From: Sodiomyces alkalinus F11
Taxonomy: Eukaryota; Ascomycota; Sordariomycetes; Glomerellales; Plectosphaerellaceae
Assembly: GCF_003711515.1 (NCBI RefSeq)
Contig: NW_021167089.1
Location: 907,799 to 971,798 of the forward strand
DNA length: 64,000 nt
Direction: 5' to 3'
Below, one piece after another: positions 23,422 to 34,979 of the stretch. Position 1 is the stretch's first letter; each line of letters begins with the position of its first letter. Below the pieces are notes generated by a model. It did not search any database, was not told the origin of the DNA, and was given only the letters and a program-made list of their open reading frames with translations. The position numbers and the translations under genes are program-made.

Positions 23422-26400
23422 ATGGCCTTAACTACGGCGTTGCCCACGATAGGCTATACGATCCTCACCTTACTAAAAGAATAGCGTTATTAGATCGAGG
23501 CTATTATACAGATAACCTACGCTAACTAGGTCTCTAACCTTATTAATCCAGACCTTAAGGAATCCAAACGTCCTTAAAAGCTCGAATCCTCGGAACCTCT
23601 AGAGCTAGAAGAAGGTGACGAAGATAATGCCTAGGACCGTAAGTTTAAGCTATAGAACGTAAAAGAGAATAAATATTAGTAACAGTAACGTGGTCTAGCT
23701 GCTCTTCACGACTATATCGCGAAGATAGTTAATCCTAACCTTAAAGATTAGTACGCGGGGAAGAAGGAGGTTAAAGATATCCTAATCGCCTTAAAGGACT
23801 ATCTTAAACCTACTAACGCTGCCCAGAAATCCCTAGTTAAGAAGAGATAGGAAGAATATATATAAAATATACGGAGGATGTCCTATAAGCGTTAGCTTCA
23901 GGACTTTATATCGCTATACCGAGATTCGAAGACCTATAGCGTTAGATCTTCTGATACCATAGAGGATTAACTCGACGTGTTTTTCAGGGCTATCGGTACT
24001 ATAGCTTTAGAGTAGTTAGAGACGTGCTTTATAGAGATTTTAAGAGAAGATAAGGAAGACTAACCTATTATCGAAGAGGTTATAAACGAATATACGGTTT
24101 AGTTACGCTATAGGCATCCCTATAGGCTTAATAAGAAGCCTATAACGTTATCGTTTTATACGGCGACGTTCCTAGGAAAGGATAAAGATAGCAGATAGCA
24201 GCCTATTAATCAGGAAGGTTAGTAGTAACAGAGAAAGGAGGATTCTTCGGTAAGGGAATTTATCTACGATTACGTTAAGATAGGAAGAGCTAAACGCCAC
24301 TACTATCCGTGGAGTAGCTGCCTAAACGTTAATCCGACACGCCGCTAAAAGGGCTTTACGCCCTCGAAGGAGGTAGTGGAACGCTATAACCGTGTTATTA
24401 AGAGCTAGAGTGCTTCTAAGCAAAAGAAGTTCAGGGAGTATATTAAAAAGAATATCGATAAGGCTAAAAATAAGGTAAAAGAGTCTAAAGCTAAGTTACT
24501 AGAGAAAGATTAGTCTAAGGAAGTATTTAATTCCGTTAATAATAGGGAAGAGGATTCTGACGATGGCTCTTACGATATATATTTTACCTCTAATTTCGTG
24601 GGAAAAAAGGTAGTATCGTCGACCTCGCTATCGGTTTTCTCGCTCCTATAGACTAAATAGGTGGTTAGTAATAACATATTTAATTAGTTATTAATCGATT
24701 CGGGGTCCCTAAGGTATATAACTAATTAACACCACCTGCTCGAGGACTTCTAGCCTGCTACCACTATCGTTAGATTTTAGATAGGTGGCGGCACCTCTAA
24801 TCCAGTGGAGGGGTACGGCACCCTGCGTCTTTAGGTTAAAGATATAAAAGGACGTCCTTATACTTTTATACTAAAGAATGTAGCGTTTATGGATAGATAC
24901 CCTATAACGCTGCTAGTAATGCGTAGGTTATAGAAGGATTAGAACGCTGTTTTTATGACCGGCAGAGATATCTTAGTAATGGACCGATGTACCTGCCTGC
25001 CGTTAATTAACGTTAACGGCTAATATGCCCTTAAACCGACCGATAGCACGCTACAGCGCTTATAGTAGCAATAGCAGAGCTATTTCAATAGCTCAAGGGA
25101 ACCAAAGCCTATAAGCGTGGCTAACGCCCGTTTATAGCACGAGAGGCTAGGGCACGCTAACCCTTAAGCACTAGTATAGCTATTAAAAGGGTGCGTAGGA
25201 GGTATCGTGGCTTTAAAAGGAAGAGCGGCACCTTTAGTGGTAGACTACGAGGCTTACGCTATTAGTAAGGTAAAAAGGATAGTATCGCGACGTCCACCTA
25301 CCCATAGGCTAATAAGGCCTTTTTAGAAGATTAACGTGGATCTGTTTTCGATAGATTCTGCCGCTAATAGCGACGATACTATTACCTTATTCTACAATCC
25401 CTGCACGTATAAAAACGTGACTAGAACGATGCTAGGGTATAAATATATACTATGCTCGATAGCTAACTTCGAACTCTTCTTATAGAGGAAGTATAGGCTA
25501 TTTATTAGTGTGATTAGACTCGATGGAGAGAGGGCGCTATAGAAGAAGCTAGATAACTAGTCTTTAGATCGTGGTATCCTGCTAGAAAGATCGGCTCCTT
25601 ATATAGCCGTATAGAACGCTAACGCCGAACGGTATAGGGGTATTATCTTCGCTATCGCGAGGGTATTAGCAGATGCCTTAGGCTTCTAATAGGATCTATG
25701 GCCAGAGATTATTATAGTAGCCACTTACCTATATAACCGGATTCCACGCAGGGATCTAGGCTAGTAAACCTCCAAGGGAGCGTTAAACGCGTGGCTGTAA
25801 AAGGAGGGCATCGTTAGCTTTATAACCACTAATCCCTTAATTACGCACCTAAAAAAGTATAGTTATAAGGCGTACGCGTTAACTACTAACTACCTGCGAG
25901 AAAGGTATAAGAACGAAAAGCTCGCACCGAGGGTATATATCGGTTATTTAATCGGTTACGAAGGCACTAATATTTTTCGGATTTAGGTGCTAAAATTAGG
26001 GAGGATTCTGCGTATAAGGGACGTCGTGTTCGACGAGTCAGTCCTTTACAAAAACAGGGAAGAGGAGCCCAACATGCCTTTAGAGCTGTATAAAGAGCTC
26101 AATCTGCCATTAGATCAAGGGCGAATCCACGATCCTTTTAGCGTTATAATAGATATCGTCGATTTCGGTATACTTATAGTAACACAGCAGAACTCCACGA
26201 TAGAGGCTTTATAAGAGGGAAGGAGGCGTTAATAACAGCCTTAATCGTTAAGATCTAGGGGGGTGGCCGGCGGTGGTGGTAAAGGATTAAAAACCACCAC
26301 TAACGCAAAAACCACCGAAAACGCCTCTGAAAACTAATAGGTTACTAACTAAGAGGCATTATATGGAACGGCTGCCACGGCTACGGCAGGCACGGTTCCT

Positions 26401-28596
26401 ACCGTTATACCTGCCGTTATTCCTGCCGTTGATTCTTCTTCTTTAACTGCTATTTTACCACCCTCTTTAAGAATAGCACTAATTTTACCCTCTTTAATAG
26501 CCTCTTCTTCCTCTTTAAGGCCTGTTTATACGCCATTTTCGCTACCTCCTAACGATCCTATAATTAAACGCAGCGATTAAGAGGAATCAGACGATACTAG
26601 CGGATCTTCCTCCACCTTAGAGGAGGCTATAGGCGAGGCCACCGACGATGCCGTCGGAATAGGATTATTGTCACCTGACTAATCCGTTATCAAAGAGGCT
26701 ATAGCTATTACCGCTACTCCTTAAATAACTAATCTATAAGCAGTAACCCTATCTTCAGCAGCTAAGTCTAATCTCACTGCTACTACTACTGTTCAGGCCT
26801 AATAACTAACCTCTTATTCGCCTGCTTTAGCTTTAACGCCTACCCCTATAGGGCGGCCTGCTCGTAATCGCCGACCTCCTTCCAGATACGACGATTATAT
26901 CTTCCACTTCACCTTTAAGAAGCCGAAAAAGCCGCTATTACGCCGCGAGATACCTAAGGAACTGTTAACTTAGTCTTAGATGCTAAAGAGCCTATATAAG
27001 CTGTAATAGCTCAGGGCAGCCATATAAGAGGTGGATACACTTAGGTTAATAGGCATCTTTAAAGCAGTAGAGCTACCCTAGAGAGGGCAACGTGCCTTAG
27101 ACCTTAAATAGATCTTTAAGTATAAGGTTAACCCGTCGGGGTATATTAGTAAGTTTAAGGTGAGGTTATGCGTGCGAGGCGATTAATAGCCTAAAAACCA
27201 CCTTAACGCCTACGCCTTTACCCTCGCAGGAAGGACCTTTAGGTTATTAATAGCTATTACTGCCTATTTTGGCCTGGAGACACGTTAGCTTAATGTCGTT
27301 AACGCCTTTACTAACGCCACCCTTAACGAAGAGATTTACGTTAAGAATTCACCCGGGTAGCCGCTGCTTGGGGCAGTAAAAGGCACGAAGAGCGACGAGG
27401 ACCTTAAGGCTATTTTAAAGCTATCGCGACCACCTTCACGCGGTATATAACGCCTGCGCAGGGCGTTCTATAGTCTTCGGCGTTCCCCTAAGCTATAGCA
27501 CGAATAGCTCTCTTCCGTTTTAGGCAAGTACGACCTAAAGTAACTAACCGAAGACGATTACGTCTTTAAAAGTAAGGAACTAATCGTTTTCTTCTACGTA
27601 GACGATATTATTCTAATTTATAGGAAGGAATATTAATCTGCTGCTAATTCTCTTATATAATGGATATAGCAGCACTTTTAAGTAAGGGACCTAGGCCTAC
27701 TTAAGTGGTTCCTGGGGATTAGAGTGGTTCGAGATCGCTAATAATATCGGCTATAGCTTTCCCTCGAGAACTATATCACCGAAAAGATCAAGGCCTTAGG
27801 GATGGATTTCCCCGTTAGTGGGCGTAGGGTTAAAAGCCCTCTTCCTTTTCCTAACGTTTTATAACCTATAACCGAATAAGCCTCTACAGATTTAATCCAC
27901 CTATATCTACGGAAGGTCGGTTCTATTAATTACGCGGCCTATTAGACCCGGCCTAACGTACCCAAAGCTGCTTTAAGGCTTACCGAGTTTAACACTAACC
28001 CGTTAAAACAGCATCACGATACCGCAGACAGGTATTTAAAGTACCTGGCCTTAACTAAGTCCCTATGCCTTTACTTTAGACTACGCGTTAACCACCTATA
28101 GCACGCACTTTACTATACTTCCGACGCGGCGTTTAGGGACGACCGTGAGACTCGGTATAGCTCCTAGGGCTATACTATACTGTTATTTAGTGGCCCTATA
28201 GACTAGAAGGCAAATAAGCAAATAAACGTCGTGACCTCTAGTACTAAAGCCGAGCTTATAGCACTTTCTGCTACTACTAGGTAGTATATCGCGACGAGGC
28301 GTTTAATTAAGGACCTGACCTTGATCTTTAAGGAGGAACCACTAACGATATACTATGATAACGACTAAACGAGGATCCTGTTAGAGGCTCCACGCCCTTA
28401 GGTTATATCTAGATTAAAGTATCTAGATATCCACGCCCTTTAGATCCGACAGGTCGTTTAATAGAAGAAGGTCCTGATCGCCTGGATCTCGACCTAAGAG
28501 ATGGTTAGCGATAGGCTGACTAAAGTACTTCCCCCGCAGAAATATAAGGCGTTTGTATATCTATTAGGGATAGAGGTCCTAAGCCAGGGGGCTTAA
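23422..28596 (+). pseudogene. Decayed copia gag-pol, one frame with many stops
   Basis: Starting at an ATG (23422, reading MALTTALP) a single frame of about 1,725 codons can be followed to a TAA at 28594. Gag-like sequence lies at about 23640-24480 (for example VKDILIALKDYLKPTN near 23770). The aspartic protease motif DSGS is at 24697. The integrase HERLGH zinc motif is at 25138, followed by a SAPYTAVQNANAER match at about 25591. Reverse transcriptase has FFYVDDI at 27589-27609 and LKWFLGIRV near 27700. RNase H ends with DRLTKVLPPQKY near 28513. All anchors share one frame, so decay was by base change, not insertions or deletions. The stops I read are TAA or TAG, as expected from CAA, CAG and TGG under RIP. 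A 76-codon open stretch survives at 25987-26214. Confidence 0.93.
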
Positions 28597-28874
28597 GGCA
28601 ATTTATAAGAGGTGCGGTGCTAAGTTTATAATCTATAGCCTAGATTAACCGTTATTTTTAGTGCCCTTTAGATTATTATTTAGGCACCCGTTTTTAACGT
28701 TATTATGAGGTTAATTTAACCACCTGTTTTTACACGTTTTTAACGTTTTTAGGCATAAAAAGAGCGCGCTTTTCAATAAGCCGTTCAACCGTTAGATTAA
28801 TATCTAGGCCTCTATTTTACCCTAGATTTACGGCTTCAATTAAGCAGAACAGTCAGGATTAATCCTGCAGTTCT

Positions 28875-28883
28875 GGGGGGGTA
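28875..28883 (+). other. Candidate polypurine tract
   Basis: A run of seven G followed by TA lies directly before the 3' LTR, where plus-strand priming is expected in LTR elements. It is short and otherwise unsupported. Confidence 0.5.
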
Positions 28884-29077
28884 TATTAGATGCCTATAGC
28901 CACCTTATCGGGGTGTGACTTACGCTATTTCTATAGACGGATAGGGTACTTCCGACCGATGTATCCATATTAATTTCCCCTCCTTTTACTTTATAGTTAG
29001 ATATTTACGCAGAGTATCTTTTACTCTTCTTCAATGCACACACACATCTTTTACGTACCTTATTTTATGTGCTGACA
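28884..29077 (+). repeat. 3' LTR of the copia element
   Basis: Same length as the 5' LTR. It begins TATTAG where the 5' copy has TGTCAG (both changes RIP-type) and ends CTGACA, followed by GTATT. It is more mutated than the 5' LTR (11 of the 14 differences). Confidence 0.97.
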
Positions 29078-29082
29078 GTATT

Positions 29083-29663
29083 CGAACGGACATTTGATTA
29101 AACGGAGGAGCACGGCGGGGTTCATGTTTCAGTTTGGTGTTAGCAGTGGCAGACAACGGGCTAGAGCATTTGCAGGGTGTTGGGCAGCTTTCGGAATTAA
29201 CAGGTTATGAAAGCCATGAATTCTCGCATAATGATGTTTCGTCCGACTTCAGGTCCCTCAGAATATGCACCGCCCCCAATACACCCTAGATGTCTTTGGA
29301 GATAGGCTGTGGAAAAGTAGAGCGAGGTTCCAGTGTTCAGTTATGGAATAGTGATTTCTGTGATCACCGCTGTTCGAAATAATTACAACGTAATTACTCC
29401 GTAGCAGAGAAGTCTGTGCCTGTCTCATGCCCCGCTATTTCCCGCTGCTGCCCGCTCCTTCCCGCTATCGTTTTTAGGACCAGGGGATTACGTAGGTAAG
29501 GTAGGTAATAGGAAAATGCTGCTTACGGATCAATGCAGCTACCGGGGACTTCCCCGCGCCCGCATTTCAGAATGCAGAGATACGAACAAAAGTTAAATTC
29601 TCATCCCACCAAAACGAACTACACCTTTCACAACCGAACTATTCGCCGAATTCCAAGCCGACC
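29083..29663. other. Upstream region of MetAP2, right flank of the retroelement
   Basis: 580 bases between the target duplication and the MetAP2 start. Base composition returns to that of the genome at once. It contains a three-fold CCCGCT-type repetition near 29431-29466 and no supported gene. Confidence 0.5.
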
Positions 29664-31224
29664 ATGGGTGCCCAAGCTCCCACAGAAGCTCTTCAGGAGC
29701 TGAGGGGTGTGTGCGACCGGTCAACCGTGTGCCTCGTCTTCGTTTTGCTCTCCATGACTGACCCGTCTGTACAGTGAGCGAGGCCGCCACCTCCAACCAG
29801 CAGGCTGACCCGAACGCAAACGGGGCAGCCCACGATAGCGACGATTCCGACGACGACGCCGATGCTCCCGCAGTAGGCGCCGAGGGCGCTGGCGGAGAAG
29901 GAGGTGCCAAGAAGAAAAAGAAAAAGAAGAAGAACAAGAAGAAGAAGAAGGCAGCGACCAGCCAATCGGACCCTCCTCGTGTGCCCCTCTATCAACTGTT
30001 CCCCAACAAGAACTACCCCGTCGGCGAGGAAGCCGAGTACAGGGATGAGAACGCGTATCGGACGACCAGCGAGGAGAAGCGCCACCTCGACAACCTGAAC
30101 AGCGACTTCCTGACCGATTACCGCGAGGCAGCCGAGATCCACCGACAGACAAGGCAGTGGGCGCAGAAGTTCATCAGGCCTGGCAAGACGCTGGCGGAAA
30201 TCGCCGAAGGCATCGAGGACAGCGTCCGCGCCCTCACTGGCCACCCGGGCCTGGAGGAGGGCGATGCGCTCCAGGGCGGCATGGGCTTCCCCTGCGGCCT
30301 CAGCATTAACCACTGCGCGGCCCACTACACGCCGAATGCGGGCAATAAGATGGTGCTGCAGCAGGGTGACGTCCTCAAGGTGGACTTTGGCGTGCACGTT
30401 AACGGCCGCATCGTCGACAGCGCTTTCACCATGGCTTTTGAGCCGCAGTTCGACAACCTGCTCGAGGCAGTGCGGGAGGCGACCAACGCTGGTATCAAGG
30501 AGGCCGGCATTGACGTGCGGGTGGGGGATATTGGCGGCATCATCCAAGAAGTCATGGAGAGCTACGAGGTGGAGATTGGCGGTCAGACATACCCGGTCAA
30601 ATCGATCCGTAACCTCAACGGCCACAGCATCGAGCGGTGGAGCATCCACGGCTCCAAGAGCGTACCTATCGTGAAGAGCAACGACACGACGAAGATGGAG
30701 GAAGGTGATGTCTTCGCCATCGAGACGTTCGGCAGCACCGGCAACGGATACGTCAGGGACGACATGGAGGTGTCCCACTACGCCAAGCGGGGGGACTCTC
30801 AAGTGCCTCTGCGCCTCGAGTCGGCCAAGAGGTTGCTGAACGTGATCAACAAGAACTTCGGCACATTGCCGTTCTGCCGTCGGTACCTGGATCGTCTGGG
30901 GCAGGACAAGTACCTCCTCGGTGTGCGTGCCCACTCCCCTTCGCTTGGTTCATGACGTGTTTTGCTGTCGGACGAGAACTGACAACGATCTTTCCTGTTC
31001 CAGCTGAACAATCTTGTGTCTAATGGTATTGTCGAGGCATACCCGCCGTTGGTTGACAAGAAGGGCTCATACACTGCTCAGTTCGAACATGTAAGTTGTT
31101 CACACCGTCAGGCTAGACCATTGCCATTCCCCTCGGCCGCCGGACACGCTAACGCAAGCGGAACTAGACCATTCTCATTCGGCCAACGGTCAAGGAGGTA
31201 ATTAGCCGCGGAGAGGACTATTAA
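29664..31224 (+). CDS. MAP2: Methionine aminopeptidase 2
   Basis: Co-translationally removes the initiator methionine in the cytosol. Exons are 29664-29706, 29775-30922, 31004-31090 and 31168-31224, giving 444 residues. The first exon is only 43 bases. Residues 15-75 hold the type-2 N-terminal extension: an acidic [10 protein letters not shown] stretch, then two lysine blocks that in the family contact ribosomes and eIF2-related factors. The metal ligands are all present: D218 (KVDFG), D229 (IVDSAF), H298 (NGHSI), E331 (IETFG) and E425 (QFEH). Their spacing is like that of human MetAP2. The C-terminus [18 protein letters not shown] is typical. The last glutamate ligand is the residue before the end of exon 3, which confirms the third intron. 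Confidence 0.97.
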
Positions 31225-32537
31225 GCAATCCAGGCTTAAGTATGCGTAGTATGGGCGATGAGATCCAGGTCGGATGGCATATGTACGGACGTCTCTTGAA
31301 ATGAGTGGTCGATGTTACGACAGTCCTCCGATGGAGGTAATGGGCTTCATGATGTTTCACCCATCAGTAGCTTATAAAAAGATGCCTGTTAACTATGCCG
31401 GAGTGAAGCAGGAAGAGAAACTCCATCTTTTTCCGTCCCGGATCTCCACGCGTGCGCGGTATTGCGGCCGAGGAGCGGGAGATGAGGATCTATCGAGTTG
31501 CCGCGGGTATATGTATTACATCCCGGGCCCGCATCTCTTCCTTGATAGGCAATGAGGCACGCCGTGGACAATGCCTATATATGTACACTAGGTAATTAGT
31601 ACAATGGTCCTAGCGTCCAAGTTATGAAAAATGAGCCTTACGCTAAGCCTTTTCGACCGTCCCTTCACGTGCCAGCCAGGGACCTTCGAATAGGTACATA
31701 TGCGGACTTGTCGTACATAATAAGGTAAGGTACCTTATGGAGGCATATGGAATTTTATGACTGGTTTCCCTCTTTCCTCATAAAAAGGGTCGACGCACAT
31801 TACACCTTAGGACCCATATGAATTATCATGACTTTGGTGTAGGACTGCAGATTCGCTGGGTTAAGAACCTCACAAGCCAGTAATCAATTCTCGAACAAGA
31901 TCACCGTGTCTGGAACTTTCGCATACGGTGCGGATATTAAGCCTCTGACACGAATATGTAGAACCCGAAAGTGCGGGACCAATCATAGGTCATGTGCAGT
32001 TGGACTTACTCCGATGTGACCCGGGATTACCAAACATATATGTAATAAGTGCGTGTCTGGATGCTATGGACGCTTCCGGTTTAATGTCGCCAAGACCGCC
32101 ACATTCACGATCGGCTCGTACTGTACATGCACTGTTTACCGGGGTTTGTGAGGCAAGGGGGAAAAAGGTCCTAAAAAGAACTAAGACAAAAAATTAAAGC
32201 CTCCCTCCCTCTCGTTGGTCTTCTCCCTCCCGCCCCGAGTAAAAACCGCACTACGACCACCACCCTACACCTTGGGAAGTCTCTCCTTCGATCCGAGGAT
32301 CATCGGCGCAGTTTGCCACAGGGTCTTTCCTCAATCACAGAGGCGAGGGCGGAATTACAATTACCTTTTAATCAGCGCGGTCCTCTTTTATTTTTAAGTC
32401 TTACCTCCTAACCGTGTACGCCCTCTGCGCTGTCAACGAAAGAAGGAGAAATAGATTACCCACGCGAGCGGTACCTTCCACATCTCCGAGTCACACACCA
32501 GACATCAACAACTGCCATAGCCGACAAAAAAATCACA
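31225..32537. other. Intergenic region, no gene recognised
   Basis: 1.3 kb between MetAP2 and the PRELI-domain gene. It holds a GGTAAGGTACCTTA motif at 31723-31736 and a C/T-rich stretch at 32195-32300 near the next promoter. Open frames at 31274-31555 and 32215-32397 are unconvincing. Confidence 0.5.
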
Positions 32538-33116
32538 ATGAAGGTCTTCAGCAACAGTGTCACTTTCAACTATTCGTGGGAGGAGGTTTCCACGGCCAAC
32601 TGGCGAAAGTACTGCCCATGGAACGACAAGTCAACACACGTGATCGCTGTCGACACGGTCGACCGTCGCGTCGACCCGGCCACCGGCATCCTACGCACCG
32701 AACGCCTGATCACTTGCAAGCAAACTGCGCCAGACTGGCTCAAGTCCCTCATGGGTGGCTCTATGGATGTTTCCCATGTCTTCGAGACCTCCTACGTCGA
32801 CCCCGCCCGCCGCACAGTCACCATGGTCTCCCAGAACCTGACCTGGTCCAATCTCGTCAACGTCCAGGAGACGGTCATCTACAAGCCTCTCAGCCCTACC
32901 CAAACGCAGTTCATTCAGGACGCCCAGGTCACTGCCCTCTGCGGTGGCTGGAATCGCATCAAAAACAGCATCGAGGACACCTTGGTGAAGCGCTTCAACG
33001 AGAACGCTGTCAAGGGCCGCGAGGGCTTCGAGGCCGTCCTTGCTATGAGCCGCCGTGTCTTCGCCGAAGAACGTGAGCGGGAACAGTTGCTCAAGCAGGG
33101 CACTATGAGGGCATAA
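32538..33116 (+). CDS. UPS2: UPS2/PRELI-type mitochondrial lipid transfer protein
   Basis: Single exon, 192 residues. The whole protein is one PRELI/MSF1 domain: it starts MKVFSNSVTFNYSWEEVSTANWRKY, followed by STHVIAVDTVDRRVD and LRTERLITCKQ. This N-terminal pattern fits the Ups2/Ups3 branch rather than Ups1. By family knowledge, Ups2 with Mdm35 carries phosphatidylserine across the mitochondrial intermembrane space and so affects phosphatidylethanolamine and cardiolipin levels. The start ATG follows ATCACA. The C-terminal helix ends EEREREQLLKQGTMRA. Identity of the domain is firm; the exact lipid specificity is inferred. Confidence 0.9.
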   Translation: MKVFSNSVTFNYSWEEVSTANWRKYCPWNDKSTHVIAVDTVDRRVDPATGILRTERLITCKQTAPDWLKSLMGGSMDVSHVFETSYVDPARRTVTMVSQNLTWSNLVNVQETVIYKPLSPTQTQFIQDAQVTALCGGWNRIKNSIEDTLVKRFNENAVKGREGFEAVLAMSRRVFAEEREREQLLKQGTMRA

Positions 33117-33973
33117 AGAACATGAATCGGCTACCATGGGGGAGCAAAGACTACCCAAATCACAACTATGAACCAGGCCTACCACCACGGCCGAGAAAAA
33201 CGAAAAAAGACGACAAGTTCATGCGGCACGCGATAGTACTGGTTTAGAGCGAGCGCGGCGCCCAGAATTTTTCGAAAAGTATACTCCCTCATCTTCACCT
33301 CGGAACGACTTGGGCGTTCCGAATGCATATGTTTTCGGCGAACGGCGGCATTATAAAAAGACGGGGTTTCGGGAAAAGGAACAAAAAGGAAACGGTTATT
33401 TTATTTTCATTAGAAAGCGCCGGCGTTAGAAAGGCATCATTGCTTTCTTGTTCTGCTTACTGCTGAACGGAGTATCCGTCCAGAAGCGAATGTATATTAC
33501 GATAGAAAAGTTGGGAGGGAGAATACCCGGGGCGCATTGCATCACGGCCTCTTAGCATCACCAAGACGGTGCCATAGCGATAACCTGGGATTTCCAGGCG
33601 GGATACACAAGGTTTGGTCCAGAGCATTCAATACACTCTCCAATCTTGGTATCTACCTGTGCGGCTGTGACAGCTACCCTCTGTGTTTTTGATCAAGCTA
33701 CCTGACCGATGTGCACTCGTCCATTTCGAGTCTCTCGTCGTGTGTATCTGAGTCGGGCCTCGTGTTCCCGTCTCTGCTTTCCCTGCTTTATTTTCAACTC
33801 AAATCTCGTCTCATGAAGGCCCATTCGTCACGACATTCGACATCCTGACACAGTCACCTAGCATATAATTAGAAGACACGTCAATGTGGTAGCTGAATTC
33901 GTACAGAAGGTGACATAATGGTCTCTATGAAAAAAAAAAAAAAAATTCTCCCGGGGTAGGCTACTAAGAGCGC
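33117..33973. other. Convergent intergenic region
   Basis: Carries the 3' ends of the UPS2-like gene (plus) and of the small unknown gene (minus). A 16-A run is at about 33930-33945. No gene was recognised. Confidence 0.5.
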
Positions 33974-34485
33974 TCAAGACGCAGCCGACGTAGGAGCCAT
34001 CACACCATTGTCCCGTTGCCTCATCCTTTTCAGACATCTCTCTTCATATAGAACAAAGAAATTCCTATGCTCATTGTCCAGCTTCTCTGCGCTCGAATCC
34101 AAAATCCTGCGCGCCAGTGTCGCACCCTCAGAGAACCGTCGGAAGAAATACAGCTCCTCGACGGCGTGGAGGAGTTCTTGGGCCTCAGCTTTGGTGGCGA
34201 CAGCCTGGAGGGGAAGTACACCCTCAGAGATCTTCCAGATCTTGTGCTCTTACGTCAGATGGGGATACTTCCGTCATAGAATTCGACCAGGATGAAAGGT
34301 TGTCCGCGCAGGGTCGGCTCGACTCAACTCACTTCTCCGTTTTCGATCTTGGGCTGGTAAGACTTCCTCACGGCCTGAAATTCCTCCTCCGTCTGGCCAT
34401 CGCGCGGCTTTTTGTTGGCTTGCGAATCGTCTTCGCTGTCGGATACGGCGATGCAAAAAAGCCCGCCGTCCTCGAGGTCTGACAT
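33974..34485 (-). CDS. Small conserved protein of unknown function
   Basis: Two exons on the minus strand, 34333-34485 and 33974-34240, with a GTGAGT...AAG intron of 92 bases, give 139 residues. The N-terminus MSDLEDGGLFCIAVSDSEDD is acidic, then comes TEEEFQAVRKSYQPKIENGE. Across the splice, AQELLHAVEELYFFRRFSEGATLARRIL looks like a TPR-like helical hairpin, and the C-terminus is basic. The splice is supported because the frame after the acceptor is open to a natural stop and continues the helical pattern. I cannot attach a function. Neither exon alone is a convincing gene, so automatic annotation could miss it. Confidence 0.72.
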
Positions 34486-34979
34486 TCTTATATGTAGAGT
34501 TTATCGGCTCGATTGGACGAGGCACCTCAGTCTCTGGCAAGAAAAGACGTTTGTTAGTGCCTACCAATTAAGAAAAACTGGTCCAGGGGCCAAATAGCTT
34601 AGTCATACCCGGGGCTTTCTAAGGTACCTTATCCCCAGCACCTTATCCGTATCCCGACGACAAGCAACTTTACGTGTACGTGTACCAGCGAAGAAATTGT
34701 CCAGTTGGTTCACAGTACGGAGTAATTTGTGGCTACCAGTGCTACTCCGTACGTAAGAGTGATGTAACCAGCGACGATCAACAGGGGTCGCTTCAGCGCC
34801 AGTCGAGGGGTATTAAACCGAATGCGGGGAATTTGTGACCTACCCGTACAGCTCCATCCGTCGCGCCGCCCCTCGTATCATCAGTGATTATCCGTCTTTT
34901 CAAACCACCGGCTATCATTTCAACACCCACCACTCTGTACGTACAGTTCGTTGTCACTTCATCATTTAAAACCCTTAAT
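34486..34979. other. Divergent promoter region with palindromic motifs
   Basis: Between two divergent genes. It holds GGTACCTTATCC at 34623-34634, TACGTGTACGTGTACC near 34671-34686, AGTACGGAGTAAT near 34714-34726 and TACTCCGTACGTA near 34743-34755. No gene is seen. Confidence 0.5.

Larger units (their letters stand above)
22961..29077 (+). mobile_element. RIP-inactivated Ty1/copia LTR retrotransposon
   Basis: Complete 6,117-bp element bounded by two 194-bp LTRs and flanked by a direct GTATT target duplication (22956-22960 and 29078-29082). Order of remnants is gag, protease, integrase, reverse transcriptase, RNase H, which defines the Copia/Pseudoviridae type. A single frame carries all remnants but is broken by dozens of TAA and TAG codons, so the copy is dead. 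The bases of most former CpA and TpG sites read TA, giving the AT-rich, TA-rich texture of RIP. Flanking genes are not visibly mutated. No other copy lies in this window, so RIP must have been triggered by copies elsewhere. Confidence 0.97.

Noticed and set aside
25987..26214. 76-codon open frame considered as an independent small gene
   Set aside because: Its product continues the copia polyprotein in the same frame; it is a surviving piece of the element.
29693..30934. 413-codon minus-strand frame opposite MetAP2
   Set aside because: Antisense shadow of the MetAP2 exon, which has all metal ligands on the plus strand.
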